DNA from: Thamnaconus septentrionalis
Taxonomy: Eukaryota; Chordata; Actinopteri; Tetraodontiformes; Monacanthidae
Assembly (NCBI GenBank): GCA_009823395.1
Contig: CM020510.1
Coordinates: forward strand, 10,598,773 to 10,662,772
Reading direction: 5' to 3'
DNA length: 64,000 nt
Part shown: in pieces, positions 44,561-55,870 of the stretch
Layout of the letters: each line of letters opens with the position of its first letter
How positions within the stretch are numbered: position 1 is the first letter of the stretch
Notes under the pieces: generated by a model
Seen by the model: only the letters and a program-made list of their open reading frames with translations
Database searches by the model: none
What the model was told of the DNA's origin: nothing
Translations under genes and position numbers: made by a program

Positions 44561-46477
44561 AAGCAAAAAAAATAAAAAGCATGCAGACACGCCGCTGGGC
44601 TCTTGGAATGGGCACAAGGGGAACAATGAAACTAGACTGTGTTTTAGTTGAAGGTGGCCGTGAATGAGGATGAAAACGCTCGCGAGGCCCTTTGGGACAG
44701 GCAATTATTTATCCACACAGTATAAATGAGTCGCTGTTAGAACCGCTGGATGCCTCGCTTGCTTTTCCCCAGATTTTGTCGTACAAGAGCCCCGACTGCT
44801 GCCGAGCGTTACTGCAGCTCATGAATCTTTTATTCAGATCTGGACTCGACATCTCACGGTCCCACTGCTCTTGTTTCCAAAACAACCCTTGGGCCACTTG
44901 AACTGGTGAGGCCAAAGTTTCCCGTGCAGTCCAAAAAAATGATTTAATGTGAAATAAAGTGGACTTTTCACACAGACCACCGAGTGAGGCCTGCAGAACT
45001 GGTGGTTTTATTTTCGATCCAGCATGTTGCCCATTCGGGAGGAAAACGATTTCTCAAAACGCTGATGCAATGACTGGAACAGAGAATGACAGTGGGGCTT
45101 TCTTTGGTCGTAAATTAATATTTGCTCATGTTCTCACTGGAACCATTAAGTAAGAGGGTTTACAGACCGTGCTGCAGTCATCCACCAGTGGACGATACGT
45201 TTGTTTTTTTTTTTTTTTTTCATGCACATCTTGTATAAATTTGCATTAGGAGGATGGCAATTGCTTTAGGGTCCAACAACCTGACCTAAGTGACATCTAA
45301 ATCAGCCTGTAAGTGCTGCATTGGCACTCTTATTCTACTGTCGCAACATTGCAAAATCTCCCACTACTCATTTGCCTTCCATTCAAACAAGGAATCCACA
45401 TCCCTCTCCCAAGGATGAGGAGGATTAGAAAAAGTGGAGGGGAATTCGCAGCCCGCTGGCTGCAGCTGATGGAGCAACTCATCAATCTCAATGCGATGAT
45501 CAGCGGCAGAACGTCAATATCGCTTCGACTTTCCAGGCGACTATTCATTAGCCTTTCAGAAATAGGGTGGCGGATCTGTGAGAGGCTGGTGGGAGGAAGA
45601 AAACCTGCTGCCTCGGTGCCGAAGCGGTGGCACAGATGTCCTCAGGACAATCAGACTGTTCCAAGGAAGAAGAAAAAATAAAAAATGTATTCACCATGAC
45701 CGAACGGCGTCTGAATGAAGCTGTTCATGCTGAAGAGGAGACTCAGACATTCAGCAGTGATATTACGACTCAAATCCTACCAGTTTGCAGCTGCTGAAGA
45801 CCTGGAGGCTGTTGCAACTGTCCTTTATTTCATTTGGATGCAGCCGCTTGGCAGCACTGGATTATTGGAGCTTTCTAAATATTAGCGTGCGGCACTGTGG
45901 TTTCATTCTAGATTTGAAGTATAACGTCTTTACATGTGTCTGGATGAAAATACCGACTTTTCGGCATCTTGCTCCAGACGCCTGCGTTGCTTTGCAGGCT
46001 ACCCGACAGTGCGAGCGATCAACAGTGAAACCAGAAATTCTAAAAGCTCAGAATTGATACACAGAACCAGTATCGGAGTGTTAAATGCGAAAGATCATCA
46101 GCGCCGCTTTTACTGGAGATAAAGAGGCTTTTTGAGGACAAAAAGGCTGTTTAAAGTCGTAGGAACAACAGAAATCAACCCTCAGGCCAAAACAACAGCA
46201 GCTGGAGAAATGGATCTGATGGCCTGCCGAAGATCATTTGTTCATTGTTAAATATTATTTTATTTTCATTCTGATATTTCAACACGCACAGCGTGGTGAT
46301 GTGAATCCAACAGCAGCAGGGAGGCCTGGACCTACTGGAGTGTCTGGAGCCAGTTTATGATACAAAATAGGACAAAAGGTTCACAGAATTAAAGATGAAC
46401 TGGCAAATCTCAAAAGCCACAAAATCATAACAAGCTGGTTTAGTATAGCGTGTCAAAGTTCACAAACAACAGGAATG

Positions 46478-46520
46478 CAGAGGTGGGAATCAATTACAAA
46501 GAATTACTTTGGCTGAGTAG
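46478..46520. mobile_element. left-end fragment of hAT-like repeat
   Basis: It starts CAGAGGTGGGAATCAA and continues with sequence like the left end of the element at 7909, including a final CTGAGTAG against CTTAAGTAG. No matching right terminus is near, so it is a truncated relic. Confidence 0.45.
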
Positions 46521-47532
46521 GAGCAGAGAATTATGCACGAGACGCCGGTTTTAGTCAGCAGTCAAGGTGAAAAGGTGCCGTTTTATGCAAAACGAAGTTC
46601 ACTCATGTTTCGAAAACAAAAACCCTGCTTGTGGGCAGTCAGTGAACTCTGGGGGAATGAGAAAACTCATTTTCTATCTTTTGCTTGCTCTGCTTTCTGG
46701 GTGTTGAGGTCAGGGCTCAACACCGAGAGTTTTCCCAAGGAGCACGTGCTCTTATGTTGAAAAATTTAGTAGGAATTTTAGCAGCACCATGACAATGTGT
46801 GAAACCCTGTGTTATTATTTCATAAAGTTATTTGAAGAGGAGGCATTTGTAACCAATGGTTCAGTTTTGTTTGATTACGAAATCAGCTGAAGTCGGATTG
46901 TGATACTGGACTAAGTAAATACAAGTGAGTTTTACTTGCTAGCCCGCCAACTCTCTCAGGTGACCCAGGTGTGTGCAATCACTCTGTGTTCTGCTCCCAT
47001 GACGATGTCCCGGAGAACCTTTAGGGGGCAACATTTACCCAGAAATAGACCTTCAGCTCCATTGACTTGCAGCTCCACGCAGACTCGGGAGAGAAAAACT
47101 GACTTCAGATTATTTGAAAAAACCCTGAACAATTCATCGGTTTCTAGACAAAACATGTGCCCGGCTATTGCAGGATGCAAGATATATATATGTATATATA
47201 TATTTTTTAAAAAGAAGAAATAAAATTCTCATCAGCTCAGTCAAACCTTGTTCTGCTCTAATTGAGCCCAAGCTCCAGTTGTCAGACAATTTCAGTGTAT
47301 CATGACAGAGTGTATATATCTGTTGCTTGTGACTGCTGACAGCTGTTGTCTCCGTGCAGCCATGAAAACCTGTTTTGGTGTTTATGAAGGTGCTGAAGGT
47401 CCCATATTATACAACGTTTTCTTTCTAACTGAAAGGTAAAAAATGTCATCCTTTACTTTTCAACCTTACTCTTGCTGACACGCCACTCTTGTAAAGCTTG
47501 TGCAAAATGGCTCACCTCTGGAATGCAGCCCT

Positions 47533-47533
<1 letters not shown>

Positions 47534-47581
<48 letters not shown>

Positions 47582-47582
47582 C
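47534..47582. repeat. (TCAA)12 tetranucleotide microsatellite
   Basis: About twelve perfect TCAA units. Confidence 0.95.
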
Positions 47583-50519
47583 TTGTGATGTCACAAAAGG
47601 CACCACTGACCCCTCCCTGCAGGTTGCTGACAACACACCATGGCTGGTGTTTGTTCTCTGAGATCACCTTGTTTTTGTCCACTGCCAAATTAGGTCCAAA
47701 AAAAAAAGCGTTGTTTTAATTAGACATTTTCTGCTGAACAACAGGTTAATGTTCTATTTCTGGAGATCAATGGAGGTGTAGTAGAGTCTGTCGTATTGTG
47801 TTTGCTTGCTGGATGATACATTTGTAACAGTTTGACTTCTATCCACTAACATGATCTCACAAAGAAGATTCCACAGCCTGGATGAAACCATTCTGAGCAA
47901 CGCTGCGAGTCCTGTATCTAATTTAAACTTTTTCTTTTTACTATTATTACTGTACTGCTGTACCGCTGCGACATTCTTCAGTCGTCCAAAGACTTCATTT
48001 AGCTCGGAGCAGAAGATCTGATCTGGTACAAATTACTGTCAGGTTTATAAGGAAAAAAAGGAAAAAAAAAAAAAAACCCAATTAAAAACCTGGACAGTCA
48101 TTTGCCGGGATGATAAAAATCAGAGAGAACTTTAAAAAAGAGGAACTTTTTGATTGCGGCGCACATAATCTTTTTTCTTCTCCTTCTTTCAATCCGTCGG
48201 AGAGAGCCCACGCTGGCTTTACTTCTGCGGGGGCCTTTTTGGCTCTCTGGCTCACTGAAGTCAGCGCAAACGGTTTGATCTGGCATTTTCCACAGAGTAA
48301 TAGGAGCTAAAGAGCGACGACTAGGCCGCTCATGGTCACTGGCAAAGACACCGGACTTTCTTCTCGTTTCATTTGATGTTATTTGAGATTTTTTTTTTCT
48401 TTTTGCAGGAGCACACTGTGGCCCCCCTGTGGACTGCCCCCGACGGAGCCGGAGCAGCGCAACGATTGCCGGCCCTGCCGACAACTTGGCCACAGCACGA
48501 CGGTGCTCGAGGTATTTATTTCAATGAGGAAACACAGCAGTGGTGTTTACTGATTCCCAGAGATGCGCTTGCCGCAGGCCGAGAGGGAAATTCAAGAGAT
48601 AATCACAAAACACGGACAGTTGGCGCGCTTGAGCTCAAAAACCTCATTGTGCCATATGGCTGCAAAACCATCCGACACGTTTTTCTATAAGCACCTACAA
48701 GGAGAGTGGATTTATTTATTTTTTTCACTATATCCAAACGCATCAATATAAAGGCACGGAGTGATGTGTCCATTCATTCTGCAGCAACTTTTTTTCTTTG
48801 ACAGACAAACAAAAGGCAGACCTTAAATGGACAGTTCACCCTGAATTAAATGGTGACATTTTCAGATACACTTAGCCATTTTTAAGGTTCGTGGAGGTGA
48901 AGAATTCCCACTCAGGGGATGTGGCTGAGGACGCCGCGCCGCTCCGTGGATGCCTTCTGAATGAAATTTCCAAATACGCCTGACATTGTGATATAACCTT
49001 TGCAGATGAACTCAGTTTGATCTTCTCTGAACTCTTCGACGCACACGTCCAACCATTCGGTACCTGCGGCACCTCATGCCGCTCTTGCATCAGGTGATTG
49101 AAAAGGTAAAAAAATTCAATTTCGAATCAATTTTCACTCCAGGGCTACCATTTACATTTTGACTTCTTGAGATGCCTCACAAAAAAGGTCACACGACAAG
49201 TTAACGAGGCGTTTTCTTGATGTGGTCCAGCTGCTGTTCCCATTCACTGTTGGAGATGAAGACAATCGCCTGCCTCAACTCGACCCTACTCTATCAGCGT
49301 AGCGTGAACTCGCTACATTTTCCATCATTCTTAGCCCTAAGCTGATCTCACACGACATTGGTGATGACCTCTTGACCCTTTGTGACGTTCAAGAAAGGTT
49401 CTGCGGATTAGAAACGGTCATAGAGCCTCCACTGATATCTGGGAAACATAAAGGCACTAAAAAAAACCCATCTCAATAAAAGTTGGCATTAAAAAAGATG
49501 ATAAAAATCTTTGTCATGCGTCACCCTTTTCTTCGCCCTTTTCTCCACGGCTGGAGAAAAGCAGTTTGATGCGCGAGGCCCTGTGGCCTGCTCCACTTCT
49601 CCCGGCCGTCTGTAAATTTGACACCAAAGCTTGCACTCCTAATCCCTCCGCCCTGTGGAGGTAAACAGGGACCCCGGTGTCAATACCTTGGTCTACGAGG
49701 ATGACGAAGGACTATCGCATGCTGAGCGGGTGCACCCTGAGCTGGATTAAAACAAAGTAATCCGCTCTGCAGCGAGACGGGGGAGCAGCAACACAGCTGC
49801 CCGAGGCTACACAAACAATGCTTCCCGTCTGTGGGAAATCTGAGGGCGACGCGCTCCGCTCTGCACTGCGCTGTGACACAGGAACTACGCACTGCTTCCC
49901 ACCTCGAGACACGGAGGGCGTAGCGCCGGCGTTTCATGTGCAGCTAATAAATTGCGAGTTGCAAAGTCATGCCTTCATCTGATTGTTCAGCCAAGTCAGC
50001 CGGGCACCGCCAGGACCCCTGACACGAGGCTGCATGTGGATGAACGCGGCTAACGGGCTGCTATTGTTGCCTTTTTTTCATCTTGGATTTGGACAGAGCA
50101 GCAGGTCTAGCGTGTTATTGTGTACTTGCAATATAGTAACTAGATCAAGGGCAACCATAGATTCATGCCTCTTGAGAAAGAATTCTAGCATGTCGTGGTC
50201 TAGATTTTTGGAACCTTTCTCAGTGCAAAATATCAACTGTCCTGGTGCAACAGCATCCCGTTGCTAGCCACTGTGCGCTGCAGTGTTTGGCTAAACTCCT
50301 TCCAAAGCCATTCTGGAGTCCGGTGACTAACTGTTGTCCACCTGTTGAAGGAAGGCCTTCAGGCTTTGTCTCTGTTCAGTTTTTAATTGGAAAATCCCTT
50401 CATCTCAACGTGTTCTAATAAAAGAAAACACTGCTGCAGCATCCATGCTAATCTCTTTAGCAGTAGCAAGGCTACAAATGACTTCCTGTTTTCTTTGAGG
50501 GATTTCGGAGGGCTGCTAG

Positions 50520-50846
50520 TAGGGTTGCCACCCGTCCTGTTTTTCCCAGAATTGTTCTCTTTTTTTCACCACCTGTCCCGGGAAAAATAAAATCTCTCCC
50601 GGGATACAATTTGTCCCGTTTTTTAGGGAAAATGACAAAACATTTCCGTCTGTGGTCTACTCCCGTAAAATACGCGATTGTCCCATATTTGGCAACTAAA
50701 AAACCTGTCCCGTAATGAACTGATACGGGACGCACTTCACTTTGTCCCGTATATTTCGGGGACTCCTCTCCCCCCCCCGTCGACAGACTTGAGACACCCC
50801 CCACCGAGATGTCCCGGATTTGAAACTCTAGGAGGTGGCAACCCTA
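50520..50846. mobile_element. hAT-type MITE, 327 bp, perfect TIR and TSD
   Basis: The termini TAGGGTTGCCACC and GGTGGCAACCCTA are perfect 13-bp inverted repeats, with partial pairing continuing inward. The 8-bp flanks GCTGCTAG at 50512-50519 and 50847-50854 are identical. Length, TIR and TSD fit a non-autonomous hAT element. No transposase is encoded. The interior repeats the word GTCCCG (or CGGGAC) several times on both strands, giving it an internally repetitive, folded character. Confidence 0.9.
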
Positions 50847-51355
50847 GCTGCTAGTCATCAATTGCTTTCTGATTTTGCCACAGCTAAAAGGAAGCTGGCT
50901 GACCAATGAATCAGTGGGATAATTAAGAAAGATCAATCGCAAATTATTTTCTTTGGATGTTGACAGGAAGGATGAGCAAGATTAAAGACCATTGTTATAA
51001 ATCTGAAAAAAATATTTTTCAATATCCCGACCTCCCACATATGTAATAATGCATTTACTTTTGGTTTGTTATCATTTTAGGAATTGGTGCGACACAAAGA
51101 CATATTCTAATTAAAAGTTGCCCAAATGTTGAATTAGCACCCCGTTGCCTGGTGTAGACCAACTTCATAAAAAAAAAGAATGATATGAAGAATAATTCTG
51201 TCTGCTGTATTTAATTTGCACACATCAATTCCCAATGTTACCAGCAAAAGTTAAGTCTCCCAGAATTTACTTCAGACAATGAATATGAGAGTGTGCAAAT
51301 TAAAGTCCAGCAGAATGTGACATCACACAGCTGAAACGACTTCTGCACGGTTGCA

Positions 51356-51374
51356 ACACACACACACACACACA
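51356..51374. repeat. (AC)n microsatellite
   Basis: A short CA array. Confidence 0.85.
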
Positions 51375-51993
51375 TACGTTCCTCTGACTAACCGACCGCT
51401 GTTGAAATCCCTGTGGCGTCAAGACAGAATCGAACAAAGAAAACAGTCTTGTTTTTTGTTATTATTTCTGAAACATTTTTAAGGAATATCTGTTGTGTAA
51501 CTGTAATGTCCCACTGTCGTAATGTGCTGAAGCAGAGCCGGAAGTGTCATAAGGAGCCGCGGGTGATTTATGGTTTACGTGTACAAAAAAAACACAGTGG
51601 GGTTTTAAAGTGGAGCGAGCGCTTTTCGGACCGTTCGACAACAACAGCACAAGGAACAAAGTGAGGCGGTGAGGTGAGCCAATCTTATAAATTTCCCCAG
51701 GGCAATGTTGTTTCTGGCCTACTGGGAATGCTTTGCAGACGTTGTTTGTGAAATCTGATTGCGGGGGTTCAGAAGCATTTTGTGCGTGTGTGTGTGTAAT
51801 GTGTTGTGTGACGGGTGGGTGGCAGTGTTCTTCTCTGTTTTTTTTTTTTTTCCAAAGAAAGGAAATAATAAAATGAAAGGATGAAATTCTTGGATGATGT
51901 GTCAGGCACATTACAAAAAGTACTAAATGCAACATTACACACACTCTTCGCTCTTCCAAACAATACATTTATAAAAAGACCTTAATCATGTGC

Positions 51994-52600
51994 ACTACTG
52001 TTCAAAAGTTTGAGATCACTGACTCATTTCTGCATTTAACTCCATTATAACCACTTTTGTGAAATAATGATTTTGAATGTGCTGCAATCATGACTGCATG
52101 AAAATCAGTCAAGAAGTGCTTAACAAGCATGAGAACATTTTAATGTTTAATGAAAACCATTTCCAGTGTTTAATTAAAACTGATTGAGAGAATTCCAAGT
52201 GTGAAAAAAATTCTGTGTGAACCCACTAAAAATAGCCTAAAATATAAACCATGATGCTTTGTTTACTCTTTCAGGGTTTAGCACACACAACTAAGTGTGA
52301 ATATAATACACAGCTTTGTTTTAGAAATGTTTACTTTCTTTTTCAGCACTTTACAGCATTCATCTTCTGTAACGATGGCCGCGTATTGCACACTTGATAT
52401 TCATTCTTCTAAAATCACATTCAATTCGACATTTAAGGCAGCAACTGTCAAAGTTATTCACTTTGTGTTCAGCGCACCCTGAATGATTTTCTTGCACTAG
52501 TAACATTCTTAGAGCTTCCTAGTAGATTATTTCACAATTCTGGTTATAATGGCGTTCAATGCAGAAATCAGTCGGTGACCCCAATCTTTATATGTAAAGT
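51994..52600. mobile_element. 607-bp element with ~85-bp inverted termini
   Basis: The left end ACTACTGTTCAAAAGTTTGA pairs imperfectly with the right end. The pairing is strongest inward, where TGCAGAAATCAGTC (52560-52573) mirrors GACTCATTTCTGCA near 52,021-52,034, and GGTTATAATGG (52542-52552) mirrors CCATTATAACC near 52,043-52,053. In all, about 85 bp at each end are inverted copies with modest divergence. The start matches a common fish repeat beginning with GTTCAAAAGTTTG. No transposase is present. A Tc1/mariner-type MITE is the best guess, and the outer boundary and target site are uncertain. Confidence 0.7.
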
Positions 52601-53818
52601 TATAAGGATTTGTTTTTTTTGACCTTATGGACATTCAGACACTAATGATAAGGAACTGATTACATTTACCCTACAGCAACCACCAGCAGTGAGTTGTAAC
52701 CAGGAAAGAGTTGATTTCTTAGCGTAGCCACCGGCAAAATCCAACCAATCACCCACATATATGTGTTACTATATCGTCGTCTGTGCTAACAAGACCGCCG
52801 CGTGACTCCCCGCCTGATGAAGGGGGTTTGGAGGCCCAACTTTTAACAGTTTCCCCTGTTGGCGCAGCGAGGAAGCACCACCTGCGCGCGTTACAGTCTG
52901 CTGCTGAGGCTCTCCAGGCGTAGCAATCAGCCGCTCCTCGTGTCTGACAGCCGGGGGGCCGAAGGGAAACTCTCAGAGTTCATCCATTGGGGAGCAGAGA
53001 TACAACGCCGTTTGTTCCAGGAGTCAATGCCGCCGCTGCCGCGCTGCAATCAGCGAAGCAGGCAAAAAGCCTGGAGTGCCTCCCATGGCCCGCCGCCGGC
53101 ACAGGGTTCGAAACGGCACAGCGGTGCGCTGACCTCGGCCGCCGTTCCCTCTCTGGAAAACACTTAGCCCCGCGTTTAACATCCATCTCTGATGTTGCAC
53201 CTGTTTGGAAAGCTATTTTATCTGCTGTCACTCAGGTTTGATTTATAGCCAGAGTCTCCGGGAGAAACTTCTAGCGCCGCAATTTGCCCATCGAACTAAT
53301 AGGGTGGGGGGGGGGTTACCGCGTGCACGCCGTTTCAAATCACACGCGTACGCCGAAGGCGCCAGCGTGAGGCTTTCACCGCTGCGTTTCTTTGTGTTGT
53401 TTAATGCTGCGCTCGCTGTCCTGCCTGTCATGTTAGCCGTTTTGTTATCGAACGATAAATTGCAGTCAGGCTGCACGGCTGGATTGGCTTGTCTTTCACT
53501 CACCAGATGTAAATCCCTGTTTTTCTGACGCCGCATTTCATCTCAAGTCACACACAGGCTGTGATTTCGGACGATCACCTGCTGCTCATCAGTGTGTTTG
53601 CAGACCCGGAGACTGGATATTTAGACCCGCTGTCCTGGTCCCACATTTCAAGACCCCTTGTTTTTCTCTTTTTCTTTTTGCAACAGGGCCACCTGTTGGA
53701 CGTCTGTAAACCTGCAACTACATCAGCATCCCCCTGAAATACCACTTTTGATCAAACAGATTGTACTTTTTAAACTTGACTACAAAAAACTATTTGCTAA
53801 TTTTTTGTTTAAAATAAG

Positions 53819-54170
53819 TGTTAGGGTTAAGATTAGGCTTAAGGTTATGGTTAAGATCAGGCAAGTGGTAGGGTTAAAATTGGGGTTAGCGTCAGGGTTA
53901 AGATTAGTGTTAGCGTTAAGATTAGGCTTATGGTTAAAATTAGGCTTATGGTTAAAATTAGGGCTAGGGTTAAGATTAGGGTTAGGGTTAATATTCGGAT
54001 CAGTGTTAGGGTTCAGATTAGGGTTAGTGTGAAGATTAGGGTCGGGTGTAGTGTTAGAGTTTTAGATTTGGGTTAAATATCATTGTCAGGGTTAGGGTTA
54101 AGATTAGGGTTAGGGTTAGATTAGGGTTTGGAGTTAGGGTTAAGATTAGGATTAGGATTACGGTTTGGGA
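53819..54170 (+). repeat. degenerate telomere-like array
   Basis: About 350 bp of diverged GGGTTA and AGATTAGGGTTA units, with the G-rich telomere motif on the plus strand. Units vary (TTAGGC, TTATGG, TTAGTG), so it is an old interstitial satellite and not a fresh telomere fusion. One open frame through it yields a Leu/Gly-rich artefact. Confidence 0.9.
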
Positions 54171-55779
54171 TTTTGTCACAAAAATGGGGCCAGAACATGT
54201 TCCTCAGTGCTGTAGCAGACACATTCTCCTCCACCACTTTCCCTGGGATTTTCACGAAAACACACACAGAGGCAATGGCTTGTTTCTCCCTGCAGCTCAC
54301 GAGTGTCCGGCAGCTGCTGCATTGGTTATGCTTGCTTTTAAAAATACAGCCTTCAGTAGTCTTTTTTTCTTCTGCCAGAATATTCACTCCAGCCTTCCAG
54401 CTGAAGCACACGAGGTCAGCGAGAAGACGACCCAGCTGCCTGTGTTTACCTGCTCCCTCAAGTTTGCCGTGCTGAAGCATCCTCGGAGATGGAGGCGGAA
54501 TCTCAGCGGCTGGCAAGCGAGAGCGAAAACAAGAAAATGTCAGTGGGTTTGGACAGAGAGGAGCAGCGCTGTGCGCGTGTGCTCCTGTGTGCACACGTCA
54601 AGTCTCCCCTGGGGAAGAGGACAGAGCCACTATTTCTGCTAAAAACACCGTGTCAACATCACCGTTCCAGTCCGACTGGACTGCCACGTCGTTGTGACAC
54701 CTCACCGGCAGCGTGAAGACTTTCTACTTCGATAAACGCACATTAGTTTTGACTCGACAGTGGAATCAGCAGAGAGCCGGTGGAGTCTTTTTTTTTAATC
54801 TGTACTTTGGAGGAAGTGGCCGCTGGCTGGAATTCTTTCCGTCTCTGAGACTCCACAGCCGCTACATCAAGGATGAACTGCCACCAGGGCCGCACATCGA
54901 CAAAGTGGTGCAGAGCGAATGGGGGAAATTTCAATTGTGGGTGGACCTGTCCTTTAACTGGCGACACTACCAGGGTGAATGATGTCATCTCTTCTCTCTC
55001 TTCACTCCACTTCAGAGCCTGCTTATTACTGCCTCTGCCTCCAGCCGCCACTGTTACCATCTGCATTTACTGCAGATGGGTTTCAGGTGCTTTTAGCATT
55101 CACACCTGCCGTCGCGAGGCTTTGCCCCGCCCATACAGTTGATGCCCCGCCCACTGTCGGCCAAGTCGGATCGCGACTTTCTTCACGGGTGCATTTTCGG
55201 CAAGCGCAACACAACCTCACAGAAAAACTACTTTTTAACTTAAAAGAAGAAGGAGACCAGATGTTCATTTAAAATCAGACACCTTTTTTTCTTGTTTCCA
55301 TTGTCCCGTAATGTACGACTGTGGTGATGGAGATTCTGTCACGTTGTATTCGTGTCTCGCTGTTTTGTGCTTTGTGCACGACTCCCTCGTCCTATTTACG
55401 AGACACTAAAGTTCTGATATTGGATTCCTGTATATTGCCAGTCTTATCCTTTTTTCCCCACAGGTGCACGCACACACACACATACACAAACAAGTACACA
55501 CGCACGTACACACATAGGACTATTCAATCAGTGTTCATCCGACAGCCCTGTCTGGGTTTATAAGCATGAGTGAGAGTCTCCCACTGTGCTGCCAGGACTA
55601 GCTGACATTTTGGGCGCCATTCAGGCTATTTCTGGTCAAAAGAGTAACATATCTGTCAAAGGACTAAAGGGACAATGCGCTGAGGTCTCCGTCCCGTTTG
55701 GGTTTTTTGGGGGTGTTTTTTTTGTGTTTTTTTAATTCATTTGCATCGGTGCAGATGCTTACTCTCTTCTTGCGTGACA

Positions 55780-55870
55780 GATGGGCAATAATTGGAAATC
55801 TGATAGGCTTGAATAATTAACATGAAGCAATTTAACAGCAATTGTTACTTGGTTATTATGTGGCAGAATG
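55780..55870. promoter_or_regulatory. candidate regulatory island
   Basis: Homeodomain cores ATAATT (55788-55793) and TAATTA (55814-55819) and an AATTGTT SOX-like site occur within about 60 bp of non-repetitive DNA. Function is inferred. Confidence 0.25.

Larger units (their letters stand above)
44561..50511. other. gene-free stretch right of ttc36
   Basis: No recognisable exon. It includes poly(T) near 45,204-45,220, a fragment of a hAT-like repeat (46478-46520), a TCAA microsatellite, and a region at about 47,400-47,700 that begins GGTCCCATATTATA and contains TTGTGATGTCACAA, both reminiscent of a fish DNA repeat but without a matching right end. An exon-like segment is noted near 48,409-48,500. 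Confidence 0.5.

Noticed and set aside
47080..47180. Possible THAP-like start (Met-Cys-Pro ... Gly-Cys-Lys) near 47,155
   Set aside because: Only a few residues fit. The frame runs at once into an AT repeat, and no further Cys-His residues of a THAP domain follow.
46941..47500. Search for a complete DNA transposon near GGTCCCATATTATA
   Set aside because: Only a left-end-like motif is present. No inverted right end or target duplication was found.
53095..53125. GGTTCGAA string resembling a tRNA B box
   Set aside because: No matching A box, acceptor stem or anticodon arm could be arranged around it.
53658..54032. 124-codon Leu/Gly/Lys-rich open frame
   Set aside because: It translates the degenerate telomere-like repeat.
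54713..54982. 89-codon open frame with a globular-looking composition
   Set aside because: No family is recognised, it has no convincing splice sites and no start context, and the minus strand is also open.
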